Shown here piece after piece: positions 60,221 to 64,000 of a stretch of 64,000 nt of DNA. This stretch comes from Acidimicrobiia bacterium (GTDB lineage Bacteria; Acidobacteriota; Vicinamibacteria; Vicinamibacterales; UBA2999). Made by a program: the position numbers and the translations under genes. Position 1 is the stretch's first letter. Each line of letters starts with the position of its first letter. The notes below the pieces were generated by a model, which was given only the letters and a program-made list of their open reading frames with translations, was not told the origin of the DNA and did not search any database. The DNA lies in contig VFZG01000002.1 of assembly GCA_016871275.1 (NCBI GenBank), forward strand, positions 62,001-126,000, read 5' to 3'.

Positions 60221-61993
60221 CTAGGTCAACTGACGAAAGGCTGGGTCTGATATCAGGTCGGAGTATTTCCCAATGGCGGCCAGCTTGCCCTCGCGCAGGT
60301 AAATCAACTGATCGCAGTTCTTTACCGTCGACAACCGGTGCGCGATAGCGATCACCGTCCGCGTGCCGTGCACGTTCGCGATGGCTTCGGTCACCTCGCG
60401 TTCGGTCTGGTTGTCGAGTGCCGCGGTCGCCTCGTCAAAGAGCAGCACCGGCGGATCGTGATACAGCGCGCGCGCGATCGCGACGCGCTGGCGCTGCCCG
60501 CCTGACAGCCGGATGCCGTTTTCTCCCACCATGGTGTCGAGGCGCGAGGGGAATGACGCCACGACTTCGTCGAGCCGGGCCTGCTGGACCGCGGCGGCCA
60601 GGCGCGCCTCGTCGATCGCGCTGTCCGGAATCCCGAACGCGATATTGCGGCGCAGCGTATCGTCGAGAAGGTAGACGCTCTGCGACACGTAGCCAATCTG
60701 CCGCTGCCAGGCGCGCTCCTGCCCTTCGAGCGCGACGCCGTCGATCAGGACGTGGCCGGTCGTCGGCGGCAGGAGGCCCAGCAGTACATCGACGAGCGTG
60801 CTCTTGCCGGCGCCGGTCGGTCCGACAATGCCGACGGACTGGCCGCGCCGAACGGTGAATGAAATGTCTTCGAGCGCATAGGGCGGCCCGCCCTCGTAGC
60901 CGAACGACACGCGATCGCAGGTCAGCGTCGCCTGCAGCATAGGCCTTTCCGGCTGGAAGGTCCGTGGCGCCGGCGCTCGCAAGTGCCGCATGTCGTCGTC
61001 CATGCCCTGAATCCACGGGTGCGCCTCCCGCATATAGCCGGCGTTGAGCATGATGCGATTCGCGGACGGCACCACGCGGAACCCGGTGTAGGCGAACAGC
61101 GCCAGCACCGAAATGGCGTCGCCACCCGACACGTCCTGCCGCAGCACGAGGAAGATCACGAGTAGCATGCTCAGCATCAGCGTGGCCTCGACGCCGAGCC
61201 TTGCCGCGCTGGCCGCCCACGCGCGCCGTTGTTTCGTGACGCCGAGATCGCGCTTCACGTGACGGAACCGCTCTTCGAAGAACGGCTGCCGCCCGCTCAC
61301 CGTCACGTCCTTGATCGCGCCAAGGCTCTGCTGCAACAGGTGCAGCTGGTGTTGGTAGAGCTGGCGCTCCGATTCACCGATGCGCTCCCACGATCGTCGG
61401 GCCATGACGATCGGCACCAGCGCCAGCGCGAGCACGATCCCCACGGTGACGAGCGTGATCGGCGGCGCGGACACGAGCAGCACGATCGACAGCGCGAGGA
61501 TGATCACGGCCTCGGCAAAGATGTTGACCGCGGATCCGGCGGCCAGCTCGAACACGATGTCCGAGGCGCGCGTCATGGGTTCGATCAGCGACGCGGAACG
61601 GCGGCGGGCGTGAAATTGGTAGTCGGCGCCGAGATACCTTGCCAGCAGGCGTTCTGCGGCAATGGCGGACGATCGGTACACCAGTCCTTGCCGCAACCAT
61701 TCGGCCCACGACAGAAACAGCGCGCGCAGCAGGTAGAAGACTGCTACGGCCAGTACGAGCACGGCGACGACCACGCGAGGATCACTGCTCGGCGACATCG
61801 ACCACAGCCGCGACACCACCGGAGCGCGGCGCACGAGCTCGGGATCGACAACCAGGCGCAGGAGGCCGAACATGGCCAGCGCGCCGGCGGCCTCGATCAG
61901 CGCCGCCAGCGCCGCCACCGGCAACAGCCCGAACCACCGCCAGCGTTCGCGCGCCGGCAGCCACCCGATCACCGCAAGTAAGTCACGGATCAA
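60221..61993 (-). CDS. ABC transporter with fused permease and ATPase (PglK/MsbA-like flippase)
   Basis: Homodimeric ABC exporter half of 590 residues. Six membrane helices (ALIEAAGALAMFGLLRLVV near the start) are followed by an ATPase with Walker A GIVGPTGAGKSTLVDVLL, signature LSGGQRQRVAIARAL, Walker B VLLFDEATAALD and the switch His in AIAHRLSTV. The N-terminal LPARERWRWFGLLPVAALAA recalls the PglK type, which flips lipid-linked oligosaccharides. Location after the ALG-like cluster supports such a role; substrate is not proven. It is convergent with the GT4 gene. Confidence 0.9.
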   Translation of the reverse strand: MIRDLLAVIGWLPARERWRWFGLLPVAALAALIEAAGALAMFGLLRLVVDPELVRRAPVVSRLWSMSPSSDPRVVVAVLVLAVAVFYLLRALFLSWAEWLRQGLVYRSSAIAAERLLARYLGADYQFHARRRSASLIEPMTRASDIVFELAAGSAVNIFAEAVIILALSIVLLVSAPPITLVTVGIVLALALVPIVMARRSWERIGESERQLYQHQLHLLQQSLGAIKDVTVSGRQPFFEERFRHVKRDLGVTKQRRAWAASAARLGVEATLMLSMLLVIFLVLRQDVSGGDAISVLALFAYTGFRVVPSANRIMLNAGYMREAHPWIQGMDDDMRHLRAPAPRTFQPERPMLQATLTCDRVSFGYEGGPPYALEDISFTVRRGQSVGIVGPTGAGKSTLVDVLLGLLPPTTGHVLIDGVALEGQERAWQRQIGYVSQSVYLLDDTLRRNIAFGIPDSAIDEARLAAAVQQARLDEVVASFPSRLDTMVGENGIRLSGGQRQRVAIARALYHDPPVLLFDEATAALDNQTEREVTEAIANVHGTRTVIAIAHRLSTVKNCDQLIYLREGKLAAIGKYSDLISDPAFRQLT

Positions 61994-62010
61994 CAGCTAC
62001 CTGTCACATT

Positions 62011-62027
62011 CTTACGCAAGTCGTAAG
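62011..62027. promoter_or_regulatory. Palindrome CTTACG-CAAGT-CGTAAG upstream of the ABC flippase
   Basis: Six-bp arms and 5-base centre, 18 bases upstream of the flippase start and 82 bases upstream of the divergent MATE gene. It is a candidate operator of an unknown regulator. Confidence 0.4.
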
Positions 62028-62033
62028 TTGTAA

Positions 62034-62048
62034 CGGGGACTGACCCCG
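62034..62048. other. Short palindrome CGGGG-ACTGA-CCCCG
   Basis: Five-bp arms in the same divergent region. It is of the same general GGGG-N-CCCC type as the dispersed repeats but without the AAATGTCG part. Confidence 0.45.
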
Positions 62049-62109
62049 CACCTACCAGATCTGTTGCAGTTTCTGCGATGCCGGCGGGAGCGTTCGGCTA
62101 GACTGCCGT

Positions 62110-63450
62110 ATGCAAGACCTCACGACCGGCTCGCTGACGGGCCATCTCCTCAAAACGACGAGCTTCATGCTGGTGAGCATGGTCTTCCAGACGCTCTACA
62201 TCCTGGTCGACTTGTTCTGGGTGGGCCGTCTCGGCACCGATGCCATCGGCGCCGTCGGGCTGGCGGGCAATTTGTCGTTCATCGTGATCGCCCTCACGCA
62301 GGTCCTGAGTGTTGGCGCGACCACGCTCGTCTCGCACGCGTCGGGACGCAAGGATCAGGATCACGCCATCTTCCTGTTCAACCAGTCGCAGGTGCTGTCG
62401 ATGGTCGCGGCGACGATCTTCCTGGCGATCGGCATGCTGACCCGGCAGCAGTACGCCGCCAGCCAGAGCGCCAGCGAAGGCATGCGCATCGCCACTGAGG
62501 AGTACCTGCTGTGGTTCATCCCGGCGATGGCGTTGCAGTTCGCAATGGTCGGAATGGCGGCGGCGCTGCGCGGCACGGGCAACTTCAGGCCCGGCATGAT
62601 TGTGCAGACGACGACGGTGATCATCAACATCGTACTCGCGCCCTTCCTGATCTTCGGCTGGGGCCCATTCCCGGCGTGGGGCGTGGCCGGCGCCGCCATT
62701 GCGACGCTGGTGGCCATCACCATCGGCGTCGCGTGGCTCGCCGTGTACTTCATGACCGCGACCGGCTACCTCCGCTTCCACTTCGGCCACTGGTCGCCGC
62801 AGCTCAAGGTCTGGTGGGACATGCTGAGGATCGGCCTGCCCGCCGGCGCCGAGTTCGCGCTGATGGGCGTCTACCTCGCGGTGATCTACGCGATTACCAA
62901 GCCGTTCGGCGCCGCCGCACAGGGCGGATTCACCATCGGGCTTCGCATCGTGCAGTCCGCGTTCCTGCCCGTCGTCGCGCTTGGCTTTGCCGTGGCGCCG
63001 GTCGCCGGGCAGAACTTCGCTGCCCGCAAGGGCGATCGTGTCCGCGCCGCCTTCAAGGCCGCCGCCGGGCTGTCGGTGGGCGCAATGGTGGTCTCAGGCA
63101 CCGCGATCTACCTCGGAGCCGGGCCGCTGATGCGCATCTTCACCTCCGACCCCGACGCGATCGCCGTCGGTGTGGTTTACCTGCGCATCGTGGTGCTCAC
63201 CTTCGTCGCTTCCGGGGTCACCTTCGTCACGTCGAGCATGTTCCAGGCGCTCGGCAACACCATTCCCTCGCTGGTCACGTCGGGCCTGCGCCTGGTGCTC
63301 AGCGTGATGCCCGCCGTGCTGCTGTCCCGTGTCGCCGGTTTCAGCCTGACGTGGATCTGGTATCTCAGCGTGGTGGCGGTGCTCCTGCAGATGGGCGCCA
63401 ACCTGCTGCTGTTACAGAGGGAATTCCGATTGAAGCTCGCGCAGGTATAA
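62110..63450 (+). CDS. MATE family efflux transporter
   Basis: Twelve-helix antiporter of 446 residues with two MatE halves. The first half includes QTLYILVDLFWVGRLGTDAI and LRGTGNFRPGMIVQTTTVII; the second half begins with LRIGLPAGAEFALMG and includes SSMFQALGNTIPSLVTSGLR. Cation-coupled export of drugs or metabolites is the family role; the substrate is not known. A less likely alternative is a Wzx-type flippase, but the half-repeats and gene context favour MATE. Confidence 0.9.
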   Translation: MQDLTTGSLTGHLLKTTSFMLVSMVFQTLYILVDLFWVGRLGTDAIGAVGLAGNLSFIVIALTQVLSVGATTLVSHASGRKDQDHAIFLFNQSQVLSMVAATIFLAIGMLTRQQYAASQSASEGMRIATEEYLLWFIPAMALQFAMVGMAAALRGTGNFRPGMIVQTTTVIINIVLAPFLIFGWGPFPAWGVAGAAIATLVAITIGVAWLAVYFMTATGYLRFHFGHWSPQLKVWWDMLRIGLPAGAEFALMGVYLAVIYAITKPFGAAAQGGFTIGLRIVQSAFLPVVALGFAVAPVAGQNFAARKGDRVRAAFKAAAGLSVGAMVVSGTAIYLGAGPLMRIFTSDPDAIAVGVVYLRIVVLTFVASGVTFVTSSMFQALGNTIPSLVTSGLRLVLSVMPAVLLSRVAGFSLTWIWYLSVVAVLLQMGANLLLLQREFRLKLAQV

Positions 63451-63460
63451 TCACCGGCGA

Positions 63461-64000
63461 GTGAAGCTCGCCGTCCCGAAAGAATGCCGCCCCGGAGAAC
63501 GCCGGGTCGCGGTCACCCCTGACAACGTCGCGCGATTGGTCAAGATGGGCTTCGCGGTGGCCGTTGAGCAGGACGCCGGCGCCGCGGCGTCGTTTGGCGA
63601 CGATGACTACAGCGCCGCCGGCGCGGAGGTGATTGCCGACACGCGCGCCATCTGGCAAGTCGGCGACATCGTCCTGAAAGTGCAGCCGCCGGCGATGCAT
63701 CCCGGACTCGGCGTGCACGAGGCCGAGCTGATCCGCGAAGGGGGAACGCTGATCTCGTTCCTCTATCCCGGCAAGAACGCCGCGCTGATCGACGCCCTCG
63801 CGCGCCGCAAGGCCACCGCCATTGCGGTGGACCAGATTCCCCGCATTACGCGCGCGCAGAAGATGGACGCGCTGTCGTCGATGGCCAACATTGCCGGCTA
63901 CCGTGCGGTCGTCGAAGCGGCAAGTTTTTACGGGCGCTTCTTTACCGGCCAAATGACCGCGGCCGGCAAAGTGCCTGCCGCGAAAGTCCTGGTGATTGGC
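63461..64000 (+). CDS. pntA: NAD(P) transhydrogenase alpha subunit, 3'-truncated by window edge
   Basis: First 180 codons of PntA, the NAD(H)-binding part of the proton-pumping transhydrogenase. The GTG start gives KLAVPKECRPGERRVAVTPD, the conserved alanine-dehydrogenase/PntA start. Later blocks QDAGAAASFGDDDYSAAGAE, AVDQIPRITRAQKMDALSSM and NIAGYRAVVEAA, with FTGQMTAAGKVPAAKVLVIG at the edge, are strong PntA markers. It has no stop within the window. It lies 10 bases after the MATE gene and may share a transcript with it. Confidence 0.94.
   Translation, partial: MKLAVPKECRPGERRVAVTPDNVARLVKMGFAVAVEQDAGAAASFGDDDYSAAGAEVIADTRAIWQVGDIVLKVQPPAMHPGLGVHEAELIREGGTLISFLYPGKNAALIDALARRKATAIAVDQIPRITRAQKMDALSSMANIAGYRAVVEAASFYGRFFTGQMTAAGKVPAAKVLVIG

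Overview
The window is GC-rich, densely packed bacterial chromosome. The mix of genes points to an Acidobacteriota-like soil bacterium: many secreted peptidases, a CBM9/DUF5916 outer-membrane protein, Ser/Thr kinase with DUF4384, M14, M24 and S9 enzymes. Class Vicinamibacteria is my guess. This is inference from gene content; there is no rRNA in the window to test it. I saw no rRNA, tRNA, CRISPR array, insertion sequence or prophage.

Layout. Position 1-2000 holds the 3' part of homoserine dehydrogenase and a CaiB/BaiF CoA-transferase. Position 2007-7253 is an iron locus: a minus-strand operon (membrane-anchored DtxR-FeoA fusion, FeoB GTPase, separate FeoB permease, UbiE/MenG, unknown protein) divergent from a second DtxR-family regulator. 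Position 7239-17191 is housekeeping: phosphoglycolate phosphatase, QueC, a serine hydrolase, NagA, a PIN-like protein, a deoxyhypusine-synthase homologue, a sigma-54 activator, an FNR-type reductase, FabI and a zinc-ribbon protein. Position 17431-26369 is a complete arginine pathway. ArgR, ArgG and ArgH run leftward and ArgC, ArgB, ArgD, ArgA-like, ArgJ and ArgF run rightward from one control region with two ARG-box-like sites, each lying on a -10 element. ArgG lacks the normal PP-loop.

Position 26426-31775 holds an operon of an exported CbiX-like protein, a duplicated exported protein and an S9 peptidase, then pxpA. Position 31804-40960 is a six-gene minus-strand run: membrane Ser/Thr kinase with DUF4384, secreted caspase-like/PEGA/TPR protein, secreted Ig-like protein, TolC, membrane-fusion protein and a MacB-type permease without an ATPase. 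Next come an orphan DGQHR (DndB-like) protein, a secreted M14 enzyme, small membrane proteins and an M24 peptidase. A DUF5916 outer-membrane protein follows, broken in frame at a run of 30 G. Position 50444-55538 has an acyltransferase-like membrane protein, OsmC, an FTR1 permease behind a perfect 12-bp-arm palindrome, a decayed hydrolase, a GNAT-like protein and Fhs. Position 55650-61993 is a glycan cluster with an ALG1-like mannosyltransferase, a WecA-type GlcNAc-1-P transferase, two ALG11-like transferases and a PglK-like ABC flippase. The window ends with a MATE transporter and the start of pntA.

Two systems stand out. One is the kinase-caspase-exporter operon; the other is the ALG-like lipid-linked glycan cluster. 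A third theme is short tandem arrays (7, 8 and 12 nt units) at gene junctions. Three of these are exactly five octamers (40 bp) abutting the stop codon of a minus-strand gene.
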